From the NCBI GenBank assembly GCA_003486645.1, contig DNGI01000051.1:4704-14147 (forward strand): DNA of 9,444 bases, written 5' to 3'. The position numbers and the translations under genes were made by a program. Source of the DNA: Cyanobacteria bacterium UBA11370 (lineage in GTDB: Bacteria; Cyanobacteriota; Cyanobacteriia; Cyanobacteriales; Coleofasciculaceae). This document shows positions 1 through 5,849 of the stretch, one piece after another (within the stretch, counting starts at the first letter, position 1; every line of letters begins with the position of its first letter). The notes beneath the pieces were generated by a model. It did not search any database and was not told where the DNA came from. It saw nothing but the letters and a program-made list of their open reading frames with translations.

Positions 1-69
1 TGGTGGTTGGTGGTTGGTGGTTGTTGGGTGTTAGGTGTTGGGTGTTAGGTATTGGGTGTTGGGTGTTGG
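1..69 (+). repeat. G-rich heptameric tandem repeats upstream of nagA
   Basis: A strict 7-bp period runs through this stretch: three GTGGTTG units (3-23), then TTGGGTG or TTAGGTG/A units from 24 to 65 and a partial unit. It resembles the short tandemly repeated heptamers known from filamentous cyanobacteria. GGG runs at 26, 40, 54 and 61, plus many GG pairs, give the + strand G-quadruplex potential. The array may continue beyond the left window edge. No coding function is seen. Confidence 0.85.
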
Positions 70-126
70 TTATTATGAATACACTTAATAGAAAGGACGC
101 AGGACTTATGAATCAGTAACGAATGA

Positions 127-178
127 CAAACAACAAACCACAAACCACAAACAACAAACCACAAACAACCAACAACAA
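127..178 (+). repeat. C/A-rich heptameric tandem repeats abutting the nagA start
   Basis: Seven units of period 7, of the form CAAACAA or CAAACCA with one CCAACAA, run from 127 to 175 and stop at the nagA start codon. The complement of these units (TTGTTTG, TGGTTTG) is similar to the G-rich heptamers at 1-69, so the two arrays face each other about 57 bp apart and could pair imperfectly. They occupy the place where a ribosome binding site would be expected, and no Shine-Dalgarno sequence is visible. Confidence 0.85.
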
Positions 179-1318
179 ATGACTATTATTAACGCACGAG
201 TGCCTGGTTATCAAGGGTTGCAACAAATCGCGGTTAATGCTCAGGGTAAGATTGAAGCGATCGCACCGATGGGAGAGTTTATTCCTAAATTAACCACACT
301 CGATATTACAGGAGATTGGATATCATTGGGGGGTGTCGATTTACAGATTAATGGGGCGCTGGGTTTAGCGTTTCCGGATTTAATTCCAGGAAATGAGGAT
401 AGGTTACACCAAATTTGTGAGTTTTTATGGGAGCAGGGGGTTGATGGTTTTTTACCGACTTTGGTGACAACTTCGGTGGGAAAGATTCAGCAGTCCCTTT
501 CGGTTATTGCTGATTTTTTAAGTTTTCAGTCTAATCAGGAGGCGATCGCACAAATCTGGGGTGTGCATTTGGAAGGGCCATTTTTGCATCCGGATAAGCG
601 AGGGGCACATCCTAATGAATATTTATTATCATTGACGCTGGAAAATGTCAAGCGAGTTTTGGGGGATTATGGGGATGTGGTGAAAGTGATGACGCTAGCA
701 CCGGAGTTAGACGAGACGGGGGAGGCGATCGCTTATTTGCGGTCGTTGGGGATTACGGTGAGTTTGGGGCATTCTCAAGCAACGGCGGCGGAGGCGGAAG
801 AGGCGTTTGCTTTGGGAGCATCGATGGTGACTCATGGGTTTAATGCGATGCCAGCATTGCACCACCGACAGCCGGGATTATTAGGCGCGGCAATTACTCA
901 TCCCAAGGTTCACTGTGGGTTGATTGCTGATGGTCAGCACGTTTGTCCGACGATGATTCAGATTTTACTCCGAGCGAGTGGGTATGAGGATGGGGTATTT
1001 TTGGTAAGTGATGCGTTAGCGCCGTTGGGATTATCGGATGGAATTTATCCGTGGGATAGTCGCCAGATTGAGGTGAAAAATGGGACGGCACGGTTAGAGG
1101 ATGGTACATTAGCGGGAACAACGTTGCCGTTGTTGGTGGGGGTTGAGAATTTGGTGGAATGGGGAATTTGTGGGGTAGAAAATGCGATCGCTTTGGCTAC
1201 GGAGTCTCCTCGGAAGGCGATGGGTTTGCCGGGAATTGGGGTTGGTTTACGTGGGGATTTGTTGCGTTGGCATTGGGATGAGGGGAGAGGGAAATTGAGT
1301 TGGCAACGGATTTTGTAG
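179..1318 (+). CDS. nagA: N-acetylglucosamine-6-phosphate deacetylase
   Basis: Cytoplasmic amidohydrolase of 379 aa, the usual length for NagA. It removes the acetyl group from N-acetylglucosamine-6-phosphate, giving glucosamine-6-phosphate for amino-sugar and cell-wall recycling. Seen in the sequence: VDLQINGALG near residues 53-62 (the E. coli-like form without an HxH metal pair), the metal ligand Glu132 in HLEGP, His198 in LGHSQ, His219 in THGFNAM, and the catalytic Asp278 in LVSDAL. The substrate-binding stretches around IADGQH (249-254) and LAGTTLPL (311-318) are also present. ATG 179 is chosen because MTIINARVPGY matches a normal NagA N-terminus, although no Shine-Dalgarno sequence precedes it. 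All motifs are intact. The third-position G/T-rich base use differs visibly from the pat genes to the right. Nothing links it functionally to the cyanobactin cluster. Confidence 0.93.
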   Translation: MTIINARVPGYQGLQQIAVNAQGKIEAIAPMGEFIPKLTTLDITGDWISLGGVDLQINGALGLAFPDLIPGNEDRLHQICEFLWEQGVDGFLPTLVTTSVGKIQQSLSVIADFLSFQSNQEAIAQIWGVHLEGPFLHPDKRGAHPNEYLLSLTLENVKRVLGDYGDVVKVMTLAPELDETGEAIAYLRSLGITVSLGHSQATAAEAEEAFALGASMVTHGFNAMPALHHRQPGLLGAAITHPKVHCGLIADGQHVCPTMIQILLRASGYEDGVFLVSDALAPLGLSDGIYPWDSRQIEVKNGTARLEDGTLAGTTLPLLVGVENLVEWGICGVENAIALATESPRKAMGLPGIGVGLRGDLLRWHWDEGRGKLSWQRIL

Positions 1319-1397
1319 CGGATGTAACGGATGATTTGTTGGTTAGTTTATGGGTATGTTTTATTGGTCTAAAGGGAAGTGTATCTGTTACATCTGT
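1318..1397 (+). repeat. Long inverted repeat at the nagA 3' end
   Basis: Bases 1318-1332, starting at the last base of the nagA stop codon, can pair with 1383-1397 over 15 positions (12 Watson-Crick, 3 G-U) around a loop of about 50 nt. A second, smaller hairpin follows: GCCAC 1421-1425 with GTGGC 1434-1438, flanked by GATC on both sides. Neither is followed by a T run, so a Rho-independent terminator is not supported. A structured 3' end that protects the mRNA is possible. Confidence 0.4.
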
Positions 1398-1463
1398 TAC
1401 TAATAAGAACTATTGCGATCGCCACGCTAATAGGTGGCAAGCGATCTAAATATCTCTGCACAT

Positions 1464-1545
1464 TAGACCTCTTGCAAAAGTCGATTTTAGCAACGTAAAA
1501 CTAATACATTGAGGAGTCCAATTTGCTATTTATGCAAGAGGTCTA
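1464..1545. mobile_element. Small inverted-repeat element (MITE-like), copy 1
   Basis: 82-bp non-coding element with perfect 13-bp terminal inverted repeats: TAGACCTCTTGCA at 1464-1476 and TGCAAGAGGTCTA at 1533-1545. An inner stem pairs TAGCAA (1488-1493) with TTGCTA (1523-1528). It encodes nothing and would need a transposase supplied in trans. The TA at each end could be a TA target duplication (IS630/Tc1-mariner-like) or part of a TNA duplication (IS5-like); the sequence does not decide. Copy 2 follows after the spacer TTCAC. Confidence 0.8.
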
Positions 1546-1550
1546 TTCAC

Positions 1551-1632
1551 TAGACCTCTTGCAAAAGTCGATTTTGGCAACGTAAAACTAATACATTGAG
1601 GAGTTCGATTTGCCATTTATGCAAGAGGTCTA
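1551..1632. mobile_element. Small inverted-repeat element (MITE-like), copy 2
   Basis: Second 82-bp copy, identical in both terminal repeats to copy 1 and differing at four internal bases, all transitions. The five bases after each copy (TTCAC and CTCAT) are also related, so the repeating unit is 87 bp, suggesting a tandem duplication rather than two independent insertions. Its inner stem is TGGCAA (1575-1580) with TTGCCA (1610-1615). Compared with copy 1 this replaces an A-T pair by a G-C pair and keeps pairing. Confidence 0.8.
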
Positions 1633-1755
1633 CTCATGAGCGGGAGAAACCGCTCACTGGGGAGATTGACTGGGATGCTAACAGTACGTTTCATACAGAC
1701 ATTGAATTAAGAATTCTATACACTGAAATCTATTTCAGCCGTCTACATCTTTACA
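1633..1755. other. Unassigned stretch with a hairpin between the MITE pair and the transposase remnant
   Basis: TGAGCGG (1637-1643) pairs perfectly with CCGCTCA (1650-1656) around the loop GAGAAA. The rest, to 1755, does not translate into anything recognisable in any frame. An open frame crosses it (1596-1781), but that frame starts inside the MITE-like copy and overlaps the transposase remnant in another frame, so it is unlikely to be a gene. The hairpin could be a left-end structure of the decayed IS200/IS605 element, which would imply an internal deletion of most of the transposase gene. That is a guess. Confidence 0.35.
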
Positions 1756-1890
1756 AAATTCCCCGACCTCAAGAAGCGTAAGTTCTGGGGGTCAGGGTTG
1801 TGGAGTCCGAGCAAGGCTCTATTCAGTGTCGCTCACATATCCGAAGAGGCGGTTAAGCGATATATTGAAACTCACAAGCAACGGGGTTGA
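1756..1890 (+). pseudogene. IS200/IS605-type transposase (TnpA), C-terminal remnant
   Basis: Reading from 1756 in the frame that ends at TGA 1888-1890 gives 44 residues containing KFPDLKKRKFWGSGLWSPS, then VAHISEEAVKRYIE and the end HKQRG. This matches the conserved C-terminal part of small Y1-type (HUH) TnpA transposases of the IS200/IS605 family, where a GxLWSPSY-like segment and a SEExVxxYIE-like helix close the protein. The usual Tyr after LWSPS is Lys here. The N-terminal two thirds, including the HUH metal site and the catalytic Tyr, are missing: the upstream sequence in this frame is not TnpA-like. It is therefore a dead fragment, which is why no complete frame is visible. Confidence 0.75.
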
Positions 1891-1894
1891 TGCA

Positions 1895-1920
1895 GGCTAG
1901 CGGAGGTACCTCCGCTAGCC
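1895..1920. repeat. 26-bp perfect palindrome downstream of the TnpA remnant
   Basis: Thirteen bases starting GGCTAGCGG are followed directly by their exact reverse complement, with no spacer; the centre is GGTACC. As RNA it would fold into an 11-bp stem with a GUAC loop. It lies 4 bp after the transposase stop codon. It may be part of the IS right end or a block to read-through. No T run follows, so it is not a standard terminator. Confidence 0.8.
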
Positions 1921-1931
1921 CCGCCTTTCAT

Positions 1932-1953
1932 CCGCGACCACAAGGGTGCGCGG
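1932..1953. mobile_element. Probable right-end hairpin of the IS200/IS605 remnant
   Basis: CCGCGACC (1932-1939) pairs with GGT (1945-1947) and CGCGG (1949-1953), with one bulged G at 1948 and a short ACAAG loop. IS200/IS605 elements carry subterminal imperfect hairpins with bulged bases that the transposase reads on single-stranded DNA, and the position 40 bp after the tnpA stop fits that. The exact element end, perhaps near 1965-1975, cannot be fixed from this sequence alone. Confidence 0.5.
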
Positions 1954-1983
1954 TCTTCTCGGCGGTTCTAATAAAATACTTTT

Positions 1984-2010
1984 CCCCCACTCCCGGTCTC
2001 CCCACTCCCC
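1984..2010 (+). repeat. Pyrimidine tract with a repeated decamer
   Basis: CCCCACTCCC occurs twice, at 1985-1994 and 2000-2009, inside a nearly pure C/T stretch. Tracts of this kind are common between cyanobacterial genes. No function is assigned. Confidence 0.6.
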
Positions 2011-2166
2011 ATTTTTCTCGATAAATCTCAGTTCTACGTGATTTTTATGAAGTGTTGATGAAGTTTACAGCCATTTCACTCATGAAATTCGGCAATGTGG
2101 CGTATATCAACACAGGAATCCGAACCCGAAAATAAAGGATACAATCCTAAGCATAACGATCACACT

Positions 2167-2592
2167 ATGCAAACCCTGCCCTTAGCAAAGGAACACATTC
2201 CCCTACGGATTCTGCTTGCTGAAGATAATCGGGTAAATCAGAAATTCGCTTTGCTGATGTTACGTAAATTTGGATATCAGGCGGATGTAGCGATTAATGG
2301 TGTACAAGTTTTACAAGCGCTGCACCACCAGCCCTATGATGTGGTACTGATGGATATAGAGATGCCGGAAATGGATGGTTTAACGGCCACTCGCCATATC
2401 TGTCAAACATGGTCTGCTGGCGATCGCCCTCGGATTATTGCCTTAACAGCTTATGCTCTACAGGAAGATCGAGAAAAATGTTTGGCAGCAGGAATGGATG
2501 ACTATGTGACTAAACCCATTTGTTGGTCAGAGTTAATTAAGGCATTGCAAAAAGTAGCTCATATCAAGTCCGGTGGCATCGTGGTTGTATAG
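2167..2592 (+). CDS. Stand-alone CheY-like response regulator receiver domain
   Basis: 141 aa from ATG 2167, almost all one receiver (REC) domain. Seen: the acidic pocket Glu19-Asp20 in LLAEDN, the phosphoacceptor Asp63 in [12 protein letters not shown], the switch Thr94 in IIALTAYA, and Lys116 in YVTKPI. No DNA-binding or enzyme output domain follows. The ALTAYAL...[15 protein letters not shown] pattern is typical of receivers at the end of hybrid sensor kinases, so this may be a free-standing phosphorelay receiver or a piece cut from such a kinase. The frame is open from ATG 2095, adding 24 residues of low-complexity, non-domain sequence; I prefer 2167 because the domain begins there. Neither start has a clear Shine-Dalgarno sequence. 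No partner kinase lies in the window. It sits between mobile debris and an AT-rich gap. Confidence 0.8.
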   Translation: MQTLPLAKEHIPLRILLAEDNRVNQKFALLMLRKFGYQADVAINGVQVLQALHHQPYDVVLMDIEMPEMDGLTATRHICQTWSAGDRPRIIALTAYALQEDREKCLAAGMDDYVTKPICWSELIKALQKVAHIKSGGIVVV

Positions 2593-2834
2593 TTGAAGGT
2601 GCTGCTATACAGGTGCGATCGCTACCATGCCCAAGTGTCTCACAATTGAACCTCATTTTGGCTGATTTATTAGTTTTTCTTATCTTCAGGTTTTTAAGGA
2701 AACTTGAAAAACTGTATGAAATAATACAAAATTTGAGGCAATAATCAGATTTACAGCTATCCATCACAGAGCGATCACAGAAGTTTTAGGCAGATGACAA
2801 AGTAAACCGACTCATAATCGTAGCTGGAATCAGT
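2593..2834. other. AT-rich intergenic stretch, no gene seen
   Basis: Nothing in either strand reads as a recognisable protein. An HIP1 octamer lies at 2615-2622 and a small inverted repeat TGTAT/ATACA at 2713-2717/2724-2728. No terminator with a T run is seen after the receiver gene. Confidence 0.5.
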
Positions 2835-3050
2835 GGAGCGATCGCATCTCTTGTTTCCTTTTGGTAACTATTTTTTAACAGTGTTAAGTGTCTTAACTGT
2901 CTTAATTTTCGATAAAGAAAGTTTTGACATAGGAGTAATCGCATCTCTTGTTTCATTTTGGTAACTATTCTTTAACAGTATTAACTGTCTTAAATGTCTT
3001 AAGTGTCTTAATTTTTGATGAAGAGAGTTTTCACATGGAAGTGATTGCAT
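2835..3050. repeat. Tandem duplication of about 100 bp with nested 9-bp repeats
   Basis: Copy 1 spans 2835-2931 (97 bp), copy 2 spans 2932-3036 (105 bp), and the first 14 bp of a third, more diverged copy follow at 3037-3050. Both full copies contain ATCGCATCTCTTGTTTC, then TTTTGGTAACTATT, then a run of 9-bp units of the type CTTAAnTGT, then a closing GTTTT motif. Copy 2 has one extra 9-bp unit, which accounts for the length difference. A minus-strand open frame over this repeat (2868-3050) merely reflects the repeated units and is not considered a gene. Confidence 0.8.
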
Positions 3051-3068
3051 TGTTCCCTAATTCAAACA

Positions 3069-3098
3069 TTGTAAAGTTTTATTTAGAAGGTCTATAAT
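3069..3098 (+). promoter_or_regulatory. Possible sigma-70-type promoter for the pat cluster
   Basis: TTGTAA at 3069-3074 (four of six matches to TTGACA) is followed after 18 bp by a perfect TATAAT at 3093-3098. It would start transcription near 3105 and leave a leader of about 395 nt before patA. It is the best promoter match seen upstream of the cluster, but AT-rich sequence gives chance matches. Confidence 0.4.
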
Positions 3099-3104
3099 AT
3101 TGCG

Positions 3105-3433
3105 AGTGATTATGCTGATAATTATTTTTAGTGATTTGGCATAGCGCTAAACGCTCAGTGACTAGTGATTCATATCATTAGTTCTGATGACTTTACATAG
3201 GCTAAAGCCCTCTTAAATTGAGTCCATTCTACTTTTCAAAAAAAGACATGAACCACTACCAGACTTGACAGATGATTCATCTCTGGTCACCGTAAGTTTG
3301 CTCATTTAGCAAGCATAGGATTGTGCCGTAGTGCAACTAATCTTTAGTTTTTCAAGAAACTGCCCTGATCATCTTTCTTTAGAGACCCAGCTTGAATCCG
3401 CCTGCGTGTCATTACCTTATCTTGGAGGTAAAA
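3105..3433 (+). other. Long untranslated leader region of patA with a hairpin
   Basis: No gene is seen. GACTAGTGAT (3160-3169) can pair at all ten positions, two of them G-U, with ATCATTAGTT (3174-3183) around a TCAT tetraloop; AGCG/CGCT around CTAAA lies just upstream, near 3143-3155. If the promoter at 3069-3098 is real, these lie in the 5' leader of the pat transcript. No known riboswitch class is recognised. Confidence 0.35.
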
Positions 3434-3478
3434 ATGCAGCTATCAATAGGTCTAAAAGAACTGCTCTATGCTGATTAA
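3434..3478 (+). CDS. 14-codon mini-ORF in the patA leader
   Basis: ATG 3434 to TAA 3476-3478 encodes MQLSIGLKELLYAD. It is preceded by a near-perfect Shine-Dalgarno sequence, TTGGAGGT at 3422-3429, at good spacing. It ends 22 bp before patA, in a different frame, so it is not a patA N-terminus broken by one frameshift: patA has a stop codon immediately before its own ATG. The peptide has no feature I recognise. It may be a leader peptide that lets ribosomes re-initiate at the weakly preceded patA start, or the strong site may be chance. Confidence 0.35.
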   Translation: MQLSIGLKELLYAD

Positions 3479-3500
3479 CGTTGGAAATAAATACGTTTAA

Positions 3501-5498
3501 ATGCTAGATAAATTGGCTACCATCTCTCAGGGAGATAGTAATATTTGTGTGGCCGTTCTGGATGGCCCTGTTGACCGGACTCATCCTTGTTTCCAAGGCG
3601 CAGACCTAACGTATCTGCCTAGCTTGGTTAAAAGCGAGGCTCAGATCGATGGCGGTATGTCCATTCACGGAACTCATGTTGCCAGTATTATCTTTGGGCA
3701 ACCAGGTAGCCCGGTGCAGGGAATCGCTCCCCAATGCAAGGGGATAATTGTCCCAGTCTTCGCCGACGATCGCCTCAAAACTTCCCAGCTAGATTTGGCT
3801 AGGGCGATCGAGCAAGCAGTCAATGCCGGTGCCCACATTATCAACCTCAGTGGCGGTCAACTGACCGACTTTGGGGAGGCCGATGGCTGGTTAAAGAATG
3901 CCGTTCGTCTGTGCCGAGAGAACAATGTTTTGCTTGTCGCTGCGGCTGGCAACAATAGTTGCGATTGCTTGCACGTACCCGCTGCCTTGCCCTCTGTGCT
4001 AGCGGTCGGGGCGATGGATGCTAATGGCAAACCCCTGGACTTTAGCAACTGGGGCGAAGCCTACAAAGACCAAGGCATCCTTGCCCCTGGCAAAGACATC
4101 CTGGGGGCTAAACCGGGTGGTGGCACCCACCGCCTGAGTGGGACGAGCCTCGCCGCACCGATTGTCTCAGGTGTAGCAGCTGTGCTGCTGAGTCTTCAGC
4201 GGGAGCAGGGAGAAACTCCCGACCCCCACAAAATTCGTCAGATCTTGTTGCAGAGTGCTTTACCCTGCGACGCGGATTTGCCAGAAGACACCAAGCGGTG
4301 TCTGGCAGGCAAACTGAATATCCCTGGAGCCATAACGTTAGTAAAAGGAGGAAAGATGGCTGAGGAATTCACATCAGTCAGTGGATCAGAAGTAGAAGCC
4401 GCAGGCTGTGGTTGTGGTAGTAGCTTAACCAACGCCAGTGAAGCGATCGCCGCCGACCAACAAGGGCAATCGGCTCCGAGTTTGGTTGCTGCGGCCCCTA
4501 ACATCGCCGGGGCTGAGGCTGTCCCTAGCAACACTCCCAACTTCCAAAACTTGATGCAATCATTCCCCACCCCTGTAACTCAACAACCAATGATGCCCAA
4601 CTTAACTGCTAACTCCGTCACCGCCAGCCAAGCTCCCAGCGAACTTCCGGATCTCGGTCAGCTTGTCTATGCCCTGGGAACCCTCGGCTATGACTTCGGG
4701 AGCGAAGCTCGTCGGGACTCGTTCAAGCAACTGATGCCACCGTTTGACATAGGGGGAGGGGTGATGGTGCCAGCTAACCCCTACGATGCTCGCCAGATGG
4801 TGGACTACCTGGATGCCAATATTTCCGAAGCTCGATCCCTGATCTGGACACTCAACATTGAACTGACTCCAGTGTATGCGATTGATCCCACCGGTCCGTT
4901 CGCTGCTGAAGCCTACCGCGCCCTCCACGAACTGCTATCCGGTCAAATCCAACCTGAAGGCGATGTCGAATACGTTGAGCGTGTCAGCATACCGGGCATC
5001 TTGACCAAGCGCACGGTCAAACTGTTCTCCGGTCAAGTTATTCCGGTGATTGAACCCCAAAGCACGCGGGGTATCTACGGATGGAAAGTTAATAACCTAG
5101 TGAGTGCGGCTTTGGCAGCAGTTCAAACGGAAGCTGGGACTGCTGACGAAGATACGATCCGCAGGACTTTGGATGGTTTCCTCAACCGCATTTACTACGA
5201 CCTCCGCAACTTGGGCACCACATCCCAAGACCGCGCCCTCAACTTTGCAGTCACCAACGCCTTCCAAGCTGCACAAACCTTCAGTGAAGCGGTTGCCGTT
5301 GGTATGGAACTCGACAGCGTTACCGTTGAGAAAAGTCCTTTCTGCCGCATGGATAGCGACTGTTGGGATGTGAAGCTGAAGTTCTTCGACCCTGAAAATA
5401 ACCGCCGTGCCAAGAAGATTTTCCGCTTCACGATTGATGTGAGCGATTTGATTCCGGTTACCTTGGGCGAAGTTCGTTCCTGGTCTTCACCGTATTAA
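3501..5498 (+). CDS. patA: Cyanobactin maturation protease PatA (leader-removing subtilase)
   Basis: 665 aa, close to the usual PatA length. PatA cuts the precursor between its leader and core peptide, at the motif known in the family as G(L/V)E(A/P)S. Residues about 15-280 are a subtilisin-type domain with an intact triad: Asp21 in VAVLDGPVD, His56 in HGTHVAS, Ser216 in SGTSLAAP; Asn151 in AAAGNN forms the oxyanion hole. A Gly/Cys-rich and low-complexity linker follows (about 295-380), then the conserved domain of unknown function shared by PatA and PatG (about 383-665). No signal peptide is seen, consistent with cytoplasmic action. A stop codon lies directly before ATG 3501, so no longer start is possible; the nearest purine run, TTGGAAA, is weak and far. 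It opens the pat cluster and is followed 96 bp later by patB. A strong internal ribosome site precedes Met286. Confidence 0.93.
   Translation: MLDKLATISQGDSNICVAVLDGPVDRTHPCFQGADLTYLPSLVKSEAQIDGGMSIHGTHVASIIFGQPGSPVQGIAPQCKGIIVPVFADDRLKTSQLDLARAIEQAVNAGAHIINLSGGQLTDFGEADGWLKNAVRLCRENNVLLVAAAGNNSCDCLHVPAALPSVLAVGAMDANGKPLDFSNWGEAYKDQGILAPGKDILGAKPGGGTHRLSGTSLAAPIVSGVAAVLLSLQREQGETPDPHKIRQILLQSALPCDADLPEDTKRCLAGKLNIPGAITLVKGGKMAEEFTSVSGSEVEAAGCGCGSSLTNASEAIAADQQGQSAPSLVAAAPNIAGAEAVPSNTPNFQNLMQSFPTPVTQQPMMPNLTANSVTASQAPSELPDLGQLVYALGTLGYDFGSEARRDSFKQLMPPFDIGGGVMVPANPYDARQMVDYLDANISEARSLIWTLNIELTPVYAIDPTGPFAAEAYRALHELLSGQIQPEGDVEYVERVSIPGILTKRTVKLFSGQVIPVIEPQSTRGIYGWKVNNLVSAALAAVQTEAGTADEDTIRRTLDGFLNRIYYDLRNLGTTSQDRALNFAVTNAFQAAQTFSEAVAVGMELDSVTVEKSPFCRMDSDCWDVKLKFFDPENNRRAKKIFRFTIDVSDLIPVTLGEVRSWSSPY
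4345..4358 (+). promoter_or_regulatory. Perfect internal Shine-Dalgarno and in-frame ATG inside patA
   Basis: AAGGAGG at 4345-4351 lies 4 bp before the in-frame ATG at 4356 (patA codon 286). The site sits exactly where the subtilase domain ends, and the codons after it read MAEEFTSVSG, an ordinary-looking protein start. Internal initiation would give a separate 380-aa C-terminal protein. The spacing is slightly short, and a GGAGGA run also codes for Gly-Gly, so chance is possible. Confidence 0.4.
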
Positions 5499-5518
5499 AG
5501 GGCAATACAAGTTGGTTA

Positions 5519-5543
5519 AGAGTGCAACAACAAAATGCACTCT
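5519..5543 (+). repeat. Hairpin between patA and patB
   Basis: AGAGTGCA (5519-5526) and TGCACTCT (5536-5543) form a perfect 8-bp stem with a 9-base A-rich loop. TTGG (5512-5515) and CCAA (5546-5549) can extend it beyond an internal loop. No T run follows, so it is more likely an mRNA-stability or processing element in a shared transcript than a terminator. Confidence 0.55.
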
Positions 5544-5594
5544 CGCCAAGACCTCTAGATTTGTTCAGCCTATCTGTACGGAGAATGCTAAATC

Positions 5595-5831
5595 ATGCGA
5601 CTTCCTATATTATCTCCCCCCGTCAAACGTCCCGATATCATCCAGCCAGCGCTGTGTGTGGATGTGGAAAATGGTCGTCCAGAGGATTTGGTGCATATTC
5701 GGATGGATCTCCTCCATGCCGCCAACTATAACGATCCTTCCGCCTATGCCAATCGCAGTTTCAACCAAGTAATGCACTCTAGTGCCAGCCAGGGATGGGG
5801 CGGCTTTGCAAGCATGGGACGATCTTATTAA
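5595..5831 (+). CDS. patB: Cyanobactin cluster protein PatB (function unknown)
   Basis: 78-aa protein recognised as PatB by its start MRLPILSPPV, the middle segment EDLVHIRMDLLHAANYNDP and the end SASQGWGGFASMGRSY, together with its place right after patA. It has no signal peptide, membrane segment or known catalytic motif. PatB accompanies many pat-type clusters, but no biochemical role is established. ATG 5595 is supported by CGGAGA at 5579-5584 and by the conserved N-terminus. Two open frames overlapping it (from 5512 and 5522) are out of frame and look spurious. patC begins 18 bp after its stop, so the two are probably cotranscribed. Confidence 0.85.
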   Translation: MRLPILSPPVKRPDIIQPALCVDVENGRPEDLVHIRMDLLHAANYNDPSAYANRSFNQVMHSSASQGWGGFASMGRSY

Positions 5832-5849
5832 TGAGAGCCGCTAATCACC

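Noticed and set aside
894..1121. Minus-strand open frame inside nagA
   Set aside because: Shadow of nagA, with a composition typical of the antisense of a G-rich gene and no recognisable motif.
1464..1637. CRISPR array
   Set aside because: Only two repeats, each an inverted-repeat element of 82 bp with a 5-bp spacer; not a CRISPR repeat-spacer pattern.
1596..1781. 61-aa open frame across the second MITE-like copy
   Set aside because: It begins inside the repeat element, overlaps the transposase remnant in another frame, and has no family resemblance.
2868..3050. 60-aa minus-strand frame with repeated RHLRHLR
   Set aside because: The repeat in the peptide is only the 9-bp DNA repeat read out; no ribosome site or protein-like context.
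4387..4420. Second RiPP precursor hidden at the internal patA start (EVEAAGCGCGSS)
   Set aside because: The VEAAGCGCG stretch superficially resembles a cleavage site plus Cys-rich core, but there is no LAELSEEAL docking helix or AYDG site, and the frame continues into the conserved PatA domain.
5104..5373. 89-aa frame inside the patA 3' part
   Set aside because: Out-of-frame shadow of the conserved PatA C-terminal domain.
5512..5772. 86-aa and 69-aa frames overlapping patB
   Set aside because: They lie in other frames than the conserved PatB sequence and are explained by it.
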